Positions 1 through 8,667 of a stretch of 64,000 bases of DNA are shown here, in pieces (position 1 is the stretch's first letter; each line of letters starts with the position of its first letter). Under the pieces are notes generated by a model. That model was given only the letters and a program-made list of their open reading frames with translations, was not told the DNA's origin and searched no databases. This DNA is from Brevibacillus invocatus (GTDB lineage Bacteria > Bacillota > Bacilli > Brevibacillales > Brevibacillaceae), in the NCBI RefSeq assembly GCF_003710915.1, contig NZ_RHHR01000015.1, positions 275,863 to 339,862 on the forward strand, read 5' to 3'. The position numbers were made by a program, and so were the translations under genes.

Positions 1-277
1 TACAAAGAAACACGATATTGATGACCGGGACGCCAGCTTCGGTCACGAAAGAAGAATTGTACACGTATCTCAAGGGTTCAGCTAGTTCGATTCCTACCTC
101 CTCGAATACTTCTCTTCGCACCGTCCGCTCTAATACATCAAGCGATTGGCCTTCCATGTCAGCTTTTCCACCGACGAGAGAGAGCGTTCCTCCGGCATGC
201 TCTTCTTTCAAACTGCGTTCAATCATCAGCCACTTGCCTTGATGGAAGATGGCTGCTTCTACATTCACAATGAACAA
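1..277 (-). CDS. NUDIX hydrolase (3' end beyond window)
   Basis: Partial gene running off the left edge. About 92 residues are visible. They contain a Nudix-like box ending in REVFEEVGI, which matches the family core RE-U-x-EE-x-G-U, preceded by a GGTLSLVGGKAD stretch typical of the strand before the Nudix helix. The first half of the box looks slightly expanded, so the usual G-x5-E spacing is not exact. Nudix proteins hydrolyse nucleoside diphosphates linked to another moiety; the substrate cannot be told here. I choose the TTG at 277 because AGAGGAGAG lies just upstream and an in-frame stop precedes it. It starts 33 bases after the stop of the JetD-like gene, so the two are probably cotranscribed. 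Confidence 0.75.
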   Translation of the reverse strand, partial: MFIVNVEAAIFHQGKWLMIERSLKEEHAGGTLSLVGGKADMEGQSLDVLERTVRREVFEEVGIELAEPLRYVYNSSFVTEAGVPVINIVFLC

Positions 278-309
278 GCTGATCTCTCCTCTGCGAAAGT
301 TCTCTTAGG

Positions 310-1389
310 CTAGTTCCGCTTCTCGCCTGCTTCTTCTTCAAGACGTTGAAAAACTTTTTCGTAACTGCGTCTCGTCAGGGCTGCTTGTGGTATGTATTTG
401 CCAGTGAGGACAATTCTTTCGAGAGCAGACGCGATTGCTGGGGGAAACGTTGTTAGGATTTCGCGCACATCTTTTTCTCTTTCTTTGTCACGCACCCATT
501 TCCGATCGATGACAGCCGTGGAGGGATCCAGCTTCACCATCTCATGGAAAAGGGGTTGAAACGGAAGGATGTCGTAGCTGGGATACATTTTTTGCAATTT
601 CCTGATAAAATGAAACGTCTCGTAGCTTACATCTCCGAAGTAGTAGAACTGATTCTGTTTGGATCGAAGGGGAGTAATCTCTTCAAAAAAGTTCAGTGAG
701 CTAGCGATCTTGTCTCCATCACCAAATATAAGCAAATCTACGCGCTTTTGCAAAAAGTGGTCTTTGCCTTCTATCAGAAGCTTGCGTATCGTATGAAAGC
801 TGTCCTGCCCGCCAGCTATGAGAATATGACGGGTCGGACTCTCATTTTCTGATATGTTTACCGAATACACAAAGGGCAGAACGGGTTGATGGCAATGCAA
901 GTCGGCATAGCTCAGCCGCAGTCTTTGCAGTAGCGCCTGTCCCTTCCGTCTGCCTAAAAAGCCTTCATCTTTAAACAGGGAGAACGACCGCTGCTGAATC
1001 GTCAGCTGCTCGATGTCGCCTCCGTTCTTTAAAAATCTGTCGATGCTCAAAATATATTTCATGTCCGCGGTCATTTGGTTCGGATTCTCCAAATAATAAG
1101 CTGTCGAAATCAGCGGATGCAAATCGTTCAGCAACGGGCCCCAACGATCATTTTGATTGGGGACAGGCTTCGCTTTCCGATATCCATTGTACAGACCATG
1201 TGGGCCGTATTTTTGCCGGCTCGTAACGGGCAATAAATAGTCTTCGTGCACGAGCCGATGGATTTCCTCGGAAAATGCTTCTTCACAGTAGCCATCCTTT
1301 AACTCCTGTATCACGTACTGCTCCAAGTCAAAGGTATTCACGATCTTTCTAGGGCTCGATGCAAGGAATTTCTCTAGATGCTCTCTCAT
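310..1389 (-). CDS. JetD-like (DUF2220-type) protein, divergent
   Basis: A 359-residue soluble protein. The C-terminal half (about 185-290) has the order seen in the C-terminal domain of Wadjet JetD and other DUF2220 proteins: a strand plus helix (HILIAGGQDSFHTIRKLL), a central strand (LLIFGDGD), then FYYFGDVSYETFHFIRKL, equivalent to the family's Y-x-GD-I-D-x-x-G segment. That domain is TOPRIM-like and is the nuclease of the Wadjet system. Here the acidic positions look altered: GGQ stands where the family has Glu-Asn, and GDVS where it has GDID, so catalysis is doubtful. No JetA, JetB or JetC neighbour is present. The start is an ATG 26 bases after the upstream lipoprotein gene. Assignment is by motif reading only. 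Confidence 0.5.
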   Translation of the reverse strand: MREHLEKFLASSPRKIVNTFDLEQYVIQELKDGYCEEAFSEEIHRLVHEDYLLPVTSRQKYGPHGLYNGYRKAKPVPNQNDRWGPLLNDLHPLISTAYYLENPNQMTADMKYILSIDRFLKNGGDIEQLTIQQRSFSLFKDEGFLGRRKGQALLQRLRLSYADLHCHQPVLPFVYSVNISENESPTRHILIAGGQDSFHTIRKLLIEGKDHFLQKRVDLLIFGDGDKIASSLNFFEEITPLRSKQNQFYYFGDVSYETFHFIRKLQKMYPSYDILPFQPLFHEMVKLDPSTAVIDRKWVRDKEREKDVREILTTFPPAIASALERIVLTGKYIPQAALTRRSYEKVFQRLEEEAGEKRN

Positions 1390-1415
1390 CCTTCACCACT
1401 CCCAATCATGTGTAT

Positions 1416-3071
1416 TTAATTGTACTCCTGAATCTGTGGCACGATATCTGCCCACTTCAGCTCGAGGTTACCCAGTCCATCTATGAAAACATCCTTCACT
1501 CTCTCGTTTTTGACCCAAGAGTTGGTATAGAAGAAGATCGGAGCGATCGGCATTTCGTCCATGAGTATGTGTTCTGCCTGGCCGAGCAGCTGCATTCGTT
1601 TTTGCGGGTCTCGCTCTTTTGCGGATTGCCTTAGCAGTGCTTCATAGCGGGCATTTTCCCATCCGGTATCGTTGTTTCCTACTTCCTTGTCTCGGAAAAT
1701 TTCCAGAAATGTGATCGGGTCGTTGAAGTCTGCCATCCAGCCAGATCTGGAGATTTGATAGTTGCCGAGATGCTGATCCTCCAAAAAGACTTTCCAATCC
1801 TTGTTTTCCAGCTTCACTTCGATGCCAAAGGCTTTATTCCACTGATCCTGTATGGCTTCAGCCACGACTCTGTGTGAGGGGGAGCTGTTGAAGGACAAGG
1901 TGACAGAAGGCAGCTTGGACAGCCCTAATTCGGCGATTCCTTCTTTCAGCAGCTGTCTGGCAACTTCCACATTGTTGTCTTGAAAATAAGGTCCCGTATT
2001 GACAGACATCGACGGTGGCAGGAATCCCAGGGCAGGCTCCTGATTCCCTTGCTTGATATGATCGATGATAAGCTGACGATTGATCGCATAGGAAAAAGCC
2101 TTGCGTATTTTCACATTGTTGAAAGGAACCTGTTCGGTATTGAATTTGTACAGGTAGGTGGCTGCAATGGTCTGGGTTGTCATCTTCCCTGACTTGTTCA
2201 GGGAAGGCATGGCTTCGATCGGCAGCGTACTTAATGGGGAACCTGCCCAATCCAGCTCATCTTTTTCAAACAAGAACAGCTCTGTGTTCTCATCTTCGAT
2301 AATGGAGAAGTCCACACGATCCAGATTGACGGCATTTTTGTCCCAGTACGTGTCATTTTTTGCGAGAACCAGTTTGATTTTATGGTCCCATTTTTCTATT
2401 TTGAATGGCCCGTTGCCCACGTGGGTATTTGCCTCTGTGGACCATTTGGCGTTGGCTTCGATCACTTTTGGGTTCACCGGATAGTAGGTAAAATAGGCAG
2501 TCAACTCCAAAAAATAGGGAGTAGGATTTTCTAGCTTCACGACCAAGGTCTTGTCGTCGAGTGCCTTTACGCCGACTTCATCTGCAGTTGCCTCGCCGTT
2601 ATTGAACTTCTCACCGTTTTTCAGGTAGAACATCTGGTACGCATTAATGGATGTGGTCTGGGGATTTAGGACACGCTTCCAAGCATATTCGAAGTCATGC
2701 GCCGTCACGGGATCTCCGTTGCTCCATGTGCTATCGCGCAAGTGGAACGTATACGTGAGCTGATCTTTTGATACGTCCACTTTTTCGGCAACTGACAGCT
2801 GGGGCTTTCCATCCTTGCCCATCCGTGTCAAGCCATCGAAGGTTGCTCGTATGACTGCAACAGAGGTAGAATCCTCCGCGAAAGCAGGGTCTGCGGTCGG
2901 CAGCTCCAATCGCAGGTTCATACGCAGGACTTTCTCGTCTGGACGCTGGTCTGATTTTTCTTCTGTTTTCGTATCGACCTGCGTATGACTGGAGGCCTGC
3001 TCTCCACAACCCGCAAACAGCACGCAAGCGCAGAGCAAGAAACAGAAGCCTAAGAAAGTGCCTTTGTACAC
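1416..3071 (-). CDS. Peptide ABC transporter substrate-binding lipoprotein (OppA-like)
   Basis: A 551-residue extracellular solute-binding protein of family 5. It has a lipoprotein signal (hydrophobic run, then lipobox LFAGC with Cys near residue 22), a Gln/Ser/Thr/Glu-rich linker, and the SBP_bac_5 fold markers: FDGLTRMGKDGKPQ, the W-SNGDPVTAHDFEYAWKRVL segment near residue 115, and NVKIRKAFSYAINR near 320. It should bind oligopeptides outside the membrane and pass them to an Opp/Dpp permease. No permease or ATPase gene is adjacent, so it works with a system encoded elsewhere. The start is GTG at 3071 behind AAAGGAGGG. It leads a likely three-gene transcript with the JetD-like and NUDIX genes. 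Confidence 0.9.
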   Translation of the reverse strand: MYKGTFLGFCFLLCACVLFAGCGEQASSHTQVDTKTEEKSDQRPDEKVLRMNLRLELPTADPAFAEDSTSVAVIRATFDGLTRMGKDGKPQLSVAEKVDVSKDQLTYTFHLRDSTWSNGDPVTAHDFEYAWKRVLNPQTTSINAYQMFYLKNGEKFNNGEATADEVGVKALDDKTLVVKLENPTPYFLELTAYFTYYPVNPKVIEANAKWSTEANTHVGNGPFKIEKWDHKIKLVLAKNDTYWDKNAVNLDRVDFSIIEDENTELFLFEKDELDWAGSPLSTLPIEAMPSLNKSGKMTTQTIAATYLYKFNTEQVPFNNVKIRKAFSYAINRQLIIDHIKQGNQEPALGFLPPSMSVNTGPYFQDNNVEVARQLLKEGIAELGLSKLPSVTLSFNSSPSHRVVAEAIQDQWNKAFGIEVKLENKDWKVFLEDQHLGNYQISRSGWMADFNDPITFLEIFRDKEVGNNDTGWENARYEALLRQSAKERDPQKRMQLLGQAEHILMDEMPIAPIFFYTNSWVKNERVKDVFIDGLGNLELKWADIVPQIQEYN

Positions 3072-3307
3072 AGAATGTCCCTCCTTTTAGAACCTGACCT
3101 GGTATTTACTATACCTAGGTAAAAGGAGGGTGAAAATGAGTATAGTGAAGATTTAATTATTGTTGATAAACATTCCGGTAAGTTTATGTTTTGATAAAGT
3201 TTCATAAAACTTTTTTCAGACCGATTTCGTTGTGAGAATAGCAGAGGTTTTTACTCTTTCATGACGAAAAAGTCTGATAAACGATGTGTGATGAAGGAGT
3301 CTAGAGC

Positions 3308-3760
3308 ATGAACATACGAAAACTGGATCATACCGAACACCCTCCGATGAGCTTGCTCCTATTGGCAGATCCATCTGAAAAGCTGGTGGAAGAGTATCTG
3401 AAAAGAGGGCAGTGCTACGTGGCTGAGCTGGATCAGCGCATCGTAGGCACCTATGTGCTATTGCCAACCCGGCCCGAGACGGTAGAGCTGGTGAACCTGG
3501 CTGTGGACGAAGAGAGTCAGGGGAAAGGGATCGGGAAAAGCCTGGTGCATCACGCCATTCAGTTGGCCCGGGAAATCGGTTATAAAACAATAGAAATAGG
3601 AACAGGCAATTCGAGCGTAGGTCAGCTCGCACTCTATCAAAAATGCGGTTTTCGCATCACGGGGGTCGACAGGGATTTTTTTCTCAGGCATTACGAGGAG
3701 GAAATCTATGAAAATGGCATTCAAGTCGTGGATATGATACGTCTCTCGCAGGATTTGTAG
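3308..3760 (+). CDS. GNAT family N-acetyltransferase (YvbK-like)
   Basis: A 150-residue single-domain Gcn5-related acetyltransferase. Motif A is clear: VNLAVDEESQGKGIGKSLV, with the Q-x-x-G-x-G acetyl-CoA pyrophosphate loop near residue 75, followed by LYQKCGFRITG (motif B). The sequence of the strand before motif A and the C-terminal YENGIQVVDMIRL resemble B. subtilis YvbK. The substrate is unknown; the family transfers acetyl to small-molecule or protein amines in the cytoplasm. The start ATG has GAAGGAG about ten bases upstream. Monocistronic, ending at a bidirectional terminator shared with the converging diguanylate cyclase gene. Confidence 0.85.
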   Translation: MNIRKLDHTEHPPMSLLLLADPSEKLVEEYLKRGQCYVAELDQRIVGTYVLLPTRPETVELVNLAVDEESQGKGIGKSLVHHAIQLAREIGYKTIEIGTGNSSVGQLALYQKCGFRITGVDRDFFLRHYEEEIYENGIQVVDMIRLSQDL

Positions 3761-3774
3761 GGGAAGAAAAAGAA

Positions 3775-3800
3775 CAGACAGCCTCGCAAAAGGCTGTCTG
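3775..3800. terminator. Bidirectional terminator
   Basis: Perfect 10-bp inverted repeat (CAGACAGCCT / AGGCTGTCTG) with a 6-base loop between the converging acetyltransferase and diguanylate cyclase genes. U-tracts are weak on both sides. Confidence 0.7.
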
Positions 3801-3812
3801 CAGGAGAAGTGA

Positions 3813-5297
3813 TCAAGCATAGAACTGGTACTGATTCTTTCCTTTTTCTTTGGAAGCGTACAACGCGATGTCCGCCCGTTTGCAAAGCATGTCGGTGTCT
3901 TCCCCGTGCTCGGGAGCGAGTGCAATCCCGATGCTGACCGTTACTTTTTCTCCGTCCAAATCAATTTCCTGCGCAGTCGTATTCAGGATCGAAGTGATCA
4001 GCTCTTTAGCTGCATGTTCAGCATCTTCCTTACTCGCGGATGGCATGATCAAAACAAACTCGTCCCCGCCCAGCCTGATCGGGGTATCTTCATTGCGGGA
4101 TACCTTTCGAAGACATTGCGCCACGCATTTTAGCAAATGGTCCCCTGTATCATGTCCCAGATGATCGTTGACGAGCTTGAAGTTGTCCAGATCGATCATC
4201 AGCAGAGCTGTGCTTCCCTTGTTTTTGGAGATCGCAGACTCTAGCCGCTCGTCCAGCGCTGCACGGTTATTCAATCCTGTGAGGCTGTCGTGAAAAGCGA
4301 GGTACATCGGTCTGGATACCCAGCTAGAGATGAGAATGGAAAGAATGATGGTACAGATCAATATAATCATCAGCTGAATAATGAATTTGTGCTTATGGTC
4401 AGTCAGAATCGCTTGTAAATCCTTGTCGTTATAGACGATTTCCAGGACTTTGCGGTTTGTCGCTCCCTTGTCATACTCCGATAAGTAGTACACATAGCGG
4501 TAAATCGCAGGCTCGTTGTTCCACTCGCCGATGTACTCAGTGGTTTTCCCTGTTTTTAATGTTTCTTCAAATGCGCTTCTTCGCTCCGATGTGAGCTTGT
4601 GGGCGTGGTCATTGGCTGGATCTCCGAGTGCATAGCCACCGGTGTTCAGTATATGAATCTCATTGATCGAGGAAGATCGTTGTACCAGCTCTTCGATGGT
4701 GCTGAGAAAATTGAACTTGTGAAAAATATCTCCCTCTTGCAGGGACAGGCCTAACTGAATGATGTATTTTTTGTCTCGTGTCGGCATGTAGCTGTATTTT
4801 TTGATATGTCCCGTCTTTTGCTCGATATCAATCCCGTCATGAAAAAATTCGCCGGATGCTCTTCTTTCATCGAGGACTTTGGATAGCTTTTTGCAGCATT
4901 TTGAAAAGTTGAGGCCAATATCTTGCTTGAAGCTGCTGTGGGTGATTGTGTTCTGGTCATTGATGATATAGATGTCCAAAGAGAGGAACTGCTTGAGGGA
5001 GGCGAAATCCCATGTATCAAAGGAAGGGTTGGCTTCATACATGTCCAAAAGCTGAACGGAAGTATCCTTCATTTTGAGCGCGATATTGTCGCCAAATACA
5101 GAATAGGCTTTTTCAATGGTTTCCAAAGCGTATTTGGCCAGTTGCTCGTCCCGTTGGACTTGATCCAGTTTATTTTGGATCGCTTGGTCCCTGAGACGCA
5201 GGTAATCATTCGTGGCTATGGTAAAGGAAATCGCGATAGCAAATACGATCATGGTCATCGTTAACTTGATTCCAAAACGGAAATTCACCTGCTGCAC
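3813..5297 (-). CDS. Membrane-bound diguanylate cyclase (sensor-GGDEF)
   Basis: A 494-residue protein: TM helix at about 10-30, an extracellular sensor region of about 270 residues (probably a Cache-type fold, not certain), a second TM helix at about 307-328, then a GGDEF domain. The active site GGDEF is intact at 410-414 and an RxxD inhibitory site (RNED) lies exactly five residues before it, so the enzyme should make c-di-GMP from two GTP and be product-inhibited. It would couple an outside signal to c-di-GMP. Start is ambiguous: GTG at 5297 has only a weak ribosome site, and GTG at 5288 is an alternative. Monocistronic. Confidence 0.9.
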   Translation of the reverse strand: MQQVNFRFGIKLTMTMIVFAIAISFTIATNDYLRLRDQAIQNKLDQVQRDEQLAKYALETIEKAYSVFGDNIALKMKDTSVQLLDMYEANPSFDTWDFASLKQFLSLDIYIINDQNTITHSSFKQDIGLNFSKCCKKLSKVLDERRASGEFFHDGIDIEQKTGHIKKYSYMPTRDKKYIIQLGLSLQEGDIFHKFNFLSTIEELVQRSSSINEIHILNTGGYALGDPANDHAHKLTSERRSAFEETLKTGKTTEYIGEWNNEPAIYRYVYYLSEYDKGATNRKVLEIVYNDKDLQAILTDHKHKFIIQLMIILICTIILSILISSWVSRPMYLAFHDSLTGLNNRAALDERLESAISKNKGSTALLMIDLDNFKLVNDHLGHDTGDHLLKCVAQCLRKVSRNEDTPIRLGGDEFVLIMPSASKEDAEHAAKELITSILNTTAQEIDLDGEKVTVSIGIALAPEHGEDTDMLCKRADIALYASKEKGKNQYQFYA

Positions 5298-5430
5298 CTC
5301 GCTGCTAGTCCAAAAACGTATGGGAAATAATAGTTAGATAGGACTATTCCACAAACAGACAAATATTCCTTTCATTCGACAAAACATTTAAAAAATATGT
5401 CTTATTTTATTCGGAAAAGATGGGAGATGT

Positions 5431-5470
5431 AAAAAAGCCAATCAACGCATGAATGCAGTCGATCAGCTTT
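5431..5470 (-). terminator. Terminator of the TRAP transporter operon
   Basis: On the minus strand an AAGCTGATCGAC / GTTGATTGGCTT stem (with G-U pairs) is followed by TTTTTT, just after the dctM-like gene. Confidence 0.65.
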
Positions 5471-5489
5471 TTACGTGGATGGGATCCCA

Positions 5490-6806
5490 TTAATTCATCA
5501 TTAAAGTAGGGAGCCAGGTTGCGATCGGAGGATAAGCCATGATGATTCCGACCAGCAACAAATCGAGCAGGATAAACGGGAATGCTGCCGTGTAGACCTG
5601 CCCCATTCGGATTCCTTTGGGAGCGACGGCTTTCATCACAAAGAGTCCGGTACCAAATGGAGGCGAGATCGTGCCGATTTCGATCGTGATGAGCAGCATC
5701 GCCGCAAACCACAAGAGATCAATGCCCATCATGTTGGCAATGGGAATGAAGATCGGCAGGCAAACCATAAGAATGGACAGGGATTCCATGAAGGAGCCTA
5801 ACACCAGAACGATCAATAGCATTCCGATGATCAGCAATGTTGGCGAAAGATCCATGCTCGCGATCAGGCTGACCAGCTCACTGGTGGCTCCTGAGAAAGA
5901 GAGGATTTGACTGAATCCGGTGGAGCCGGCAATAATCATCAGCATCATGGCAGAAATCTTCAAGGTGCCGACCAGCGCTTTGCGCAGCGTATGGAAATTC
6001 AATTGCTTGTAGTAGGCGGCCAGAAGCAAGCTGCCGATTGCTCCCATCGCTGCCGCTTCTGTAGGAGTGGCCACGCCCAAAAACATGAGGCCTACCACAA
6101 GAAAAATGATCAGGGACAATGGAAAGATATAGATTACAGTCGCTTTGATTTTTTCAGATAGCGAAATCGCGTCTACGGCGTAGTTCGGAGCCAGATCCGG
6201 CTGAAGCTTCGCCCGGATGATGATGTAGAGACCAAACAGGATGGCCATCAAGACACCTGGTAAAATGATCGCGATCATAAAGGCGCCGATTGAAATTTGG
6301 CCCATCGAAGCCAAGAGTACGCCCAATGCGCTCGGAGGGATCAAGGCTGCTAGCGTGCCACTGCCCAATATCGGGCCGATCGACATCTGGTTTTTATAGT
6401 TCCGGCGCTCCATTTCTGGTACGAGCGTCGAGCCCAGCATCGAGGTGCTGGCCATCGTCGAGCCAGTCAGTGTCGAGATCAGGGTTCCCCCCGTTACAGC
6501 CAAGAGACTCAGGCGTCCCGGCACTTTCCCGAACCACTTGTCCAGCGTATCTATCATTTTGGGAGCAATGCCCGTGTGGAACATAATCTCGCCCATCAGG
6601 ATAAACAAGGGGATCGGTGCCAGGGCAAAGGTTGCGAGTGAGCTTTCAATGCTCCCCATGAGCTGCTTCAAGCCGACTTCGCCACCCCACAGAAAGATGG
6701 CGGCTACGATATTGACAGCGAGGAATGAAAAGGCTACGGGCACTCGGATCAGCATCAGTGCCAGCAAGCTGAAAAAAATCAGGAAGAGAATTTGCCACCA
6801 ATCCAC
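5490..6806 (-). CDS. dctM: TRAP transporter large permease (DctM family)
   Basis: A 438-residue integral membrane protein with about 12 hydrophobic segments. The conserved DctM signatures are visible: PLFILMGEIMFHTGIA near residue 65, SALIPPSALGVLL-type sequence near 155, and TIEIGTISPPFGTGLFV near 380. It forms the Na+-driven translocation channel of a tripartite ATP-independent transporter that imports an organic acid or related solute. Start is GTG two bases after the stop of the small permease gene, with its AGGAGG inside the end of that gene, so the two are translationally coupled. Third gene of dctP-dctQ-dctM. Confidence 0.93.
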   Translation of the reverse strand: MDWWQILFLIFFSLLALMLIRVPVAFSFLAVNIVAAIFLWGGEVGLKQLMGSIESSLATFALAPIPLFILMGEIMFHTGIAPKMIDTLDKWFGKVPGRLSLLAVTGGTLISTLTGSTMASTSMLGSTLVPEMERRNYKNQMSIGPILGSGTLAALIPPSALGVLLASMGQISIGAFMIAIILPGVLMAILFGLYIIIRAKLQPDLAPNYAVDAISLSEKIKATVIYIFPLSLIIFLVVGLMFLGVATPTEAAAMGAIGSLLLAAYYKQLNFHTLRKALVGTLKISAMMLMIIAGSTGFSQILSFSGATSELVSLIASMDLSPTLLIIGMLLIVLVLGSFMESLSILMVCLPIFIPIANMMGIDLLWFAAMLLITIEIGTISPPFGTGLFVMKAVAPKGIRMGQVYTAAFPFILLDLLLVGIIMAYPPIATWLPTLMMN

Positions 6807-6808
6807 GA

Positions 6809-7360
6809 TTATCCCTCCTTGGCAAACATCGCCTTTGTTTCTGGCAAGGCAGACTCATCGTCCGTACTCGCTTCCGTGCGATGGAGGAAAGCCAGGTACA
6901 GCTTTCGTGTAAATTCCAAGAGCAAAACGAACGAACCGATCGGGATGATGCAGACGACATACAATTTGGGAAAAGCCAGGACAGACATGCTGCGAATATC
7001 CCGGACGAAATGATCGATGGTCACAAGAGTGCCGTACCAGACCAGGACGATGCTCACTCCGATGCCGATCAACGCGACAAGTATGTCGTTATAGGCGCGC
7101 ATACGCGGTGACAAGGTGCTATCGATAATATCGACCGTGATATGGTCGCTGCTGCGCGCCAGCCAGGCACCTGCCAAAAACGGCAGGTAGACCAGGATGT
7201 AGGCGTTGATTTCGTCGACCCACATGAGTGGATAGTTGAAAAAGTAGCGACTAATGACTTGAGCGCCGATGGAAAAAGTAGCGAACAGAAGCAGGAGACA
7301 GGCAAGAACGGCCAAGACGTTTTCTATGCGGTCGAGCCATCTGAACAGGATGTCTTTCAT
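6809..7360 (-). CDS. dctQ: TRAP transporter small permease (DctQ family)
   Basis: A 183-residue protein with four hydrophobic helices in the DctQ pattern, including YPLMWVDEINAYILVYLPFLAGAWLA near residue 40-65 and the following D-H-I-T-V-D segment. It pairs with the large permease in the membrane. The start ATG follows GAGGAG. It lies between the solute-binding gene (70 bases upstream) and the large permease, and its C-terminus is charged and cytoplasmic. Normal length for the family. Confidence 0.88.
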   Translation of the reverse strand: MKDILFRWLDRIENVLAVLACLLLLFATFSIGAQVISRYFFNYPLMWVDEINAYILVYLPFLAGAWLARSSDHITVDIIDSTLSPRMRAYNDILVALIGIGVSIVLVWYGTLVTIDHFVRDIRSMSVLAFPKLYVVCIIPIGSFVLLLEFTRKLYLAFLHRTEASTDDESALPETKAMFAKEG

Positions 7361-7430
7361 TCAGTGTCACTCCTCTAGCCTATATGCAAAAGCCGGTTGC
7401 AAAGCGCAGCCTCAAGAAGAACTCAAGGGG

Positions 7431-8456
7431 TTATTGGAGCAGCTTTTTTAAATCCGCGATTTGATCTGGAACGGCCTTCTCGATCACAGCCCACTTTTCT
7501 TTTTTCACGATGTCCTGGAAGGAACGGCTTTCATCAGGGCTTAGTTTGATCAGCTCTACGCCTTTTTCCTGTAGGGCTTTCTTTTCTGCTTCGTTTTCTT
7601 TTTTGAAATACGCCACCATTTCTTGTTCGAATTCTTTGGTTACATCGCGAAACTTTTGCTGATTCTCAGGTGACAGGGATTGGAAAGCTTTTACGTTCAT
7701 GATGATCGTTGCATTTTGATTAAAGAACGGTTCGTCAATCAAATACTTGGTCACTTCTGTCCACCCGTTCAAGCGAGGACCGAGGAGCGGGAAGCCAAAT
7801 CCATCCACCATTTTGCGTTCGAGCGAGGTATAGACATCACCGGGGTTGACTTCCATCGGAACCATGTTCAAAGCAAGCATGACCTCGTGATAGGTGGAAT
7901 TGGAACGGAACTTTGTACCTTGAAGCTCTGACAGGGAGCTGATTTTTTTGTTCGTCCAGAAATAGTAGGGAGACTCGCTGAGCCATCTGCCCAGATAGAC
8001 GAGGTTGTTTTTCTCGAAGCGATCCGCCATGTAGTCAAAATACCCGTTTTCTCTCTCCTCAGCAGGTGTAAAAGGAGACATGTTCAGGGAGTGAGCTTCT
8101 GGCATCAGGTGACCGTAGTAGGAGCTGACATTGAAGCCGATGTCTACGACACCATTGCGAACAGCATCAAACTGGTCGCCTACCGGCAAGGATTCTGGTC
8201 CACCAACGACCCGGATTTTCACGGCGCCGTTTAATGCTTTCTCTACTTTCTCTTTCCACAGGGGAACCATGTCTTTGGGGAATGGGTGGTCTAGCGCTAA
8301 AAAGCTGACCAGCTTCAACTCGACAGCTCCAGCGGAGGCTTCACCGGAGCTTGCAGGCTGGCTTGCGGGGCTGCTGCCATTTCCACACCCAGCGAGGATC
8401 AGCATACAGGAAATGAATGATAGAATAAAAATGCGTGTTCTGTCAAATTTGAACAT
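7431..8456 (-). CDS. dctP: TRAP transporter solute-binding lipoprotein (DctP family)
   Basis: A 341-residue lipoprotein: signal peptide with lipobox LAGC (Cys near residue 24), then the DctP fold. Family markers include the segment near residue 90 ending FDAVRNGVVDIGF, and LQGTKFRSNSTYHEVMLALNMVPMEV near 175-200, which carries the Arg that binds the substrate carboxylate. It delivers the ligand to the DctQ/DctM channel. Ligand is not predictable from sequence. Start ATG follows AAAGGAGGA. First gene of the operon; the upstream 140 bases are AT-rich and must hold the promoter. Confidence 0.92.
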   Translation of the reverse strand: MFKFDRTRIFILSFISCMLILAGCGNGSSPASQPASSGEASAGAVELKLVSFLALDHPFPKDMVPLWKEKVEKALNGAVKIRVVGGPESLPVGDQFDAVRNGVVDIGFNVSSYYGHLMPEAHSLNMSPFTPAEERENGYFDYMADRFEKNNLVYLGRWLSESPYYFWTNKKISSLSELQGTKFRSNSTYHEVMLALNMVPMEVNPGDVYTSLERKMVDGFGFPLLGPRLNGWTEVTKYLIDEPFFNQNATIIMNVKAFQSLSPENQQKFRDVTKEFEQEMVAYFKKENEAEKKALQEKGVELIKLSPDESRSFQDIVKKEKWAVIEKAVPDQIADLKKLLQ

Positions 8457-8585
8457 TCTGTAAATTCCTCCTTTAGAGTAGCTGCAAAATTAATCATATT
8501 ATCTATCAGCTTAGGATGATTAACTATTAACGAATTAACGTTTCTACGGTCCTGACTTTCTGGGAATCGGGAACCAGCCTGTGAG

Positions 8586-8640
8586 GGAAAAAAATAGGAT
8601 CACTCCCGTCCGTCTTGTTCAGACGAAGGGAGCGATCCCG
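8586..8640 (-). terminator. Terminator of the poly-Asp secreted protein gene
   Basis: On the minus strand GGATCGCTCCC / GGGAGTGATCC (plus-strand arms 8598-8608 and 8629-8639) is followed by a run of Ts. Confidence 0.8.
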
Positions 8641-8667
8641 AAATATTGATGTGCTGGTGGCAAGTGG

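Noticed and set aside
310..1389. Complete Wadjet defence locus
   Set aside because: Only a JetD-like protein is present and its motifs are altered; no JetA, JetB (SMC-like) or JetC genes on either side.
1858..3027. Several 60-130-residue frames within the OppA-like gene
   Set aside because: They are alternative frames of a clear coding sequence, without ribosome sites or domains.
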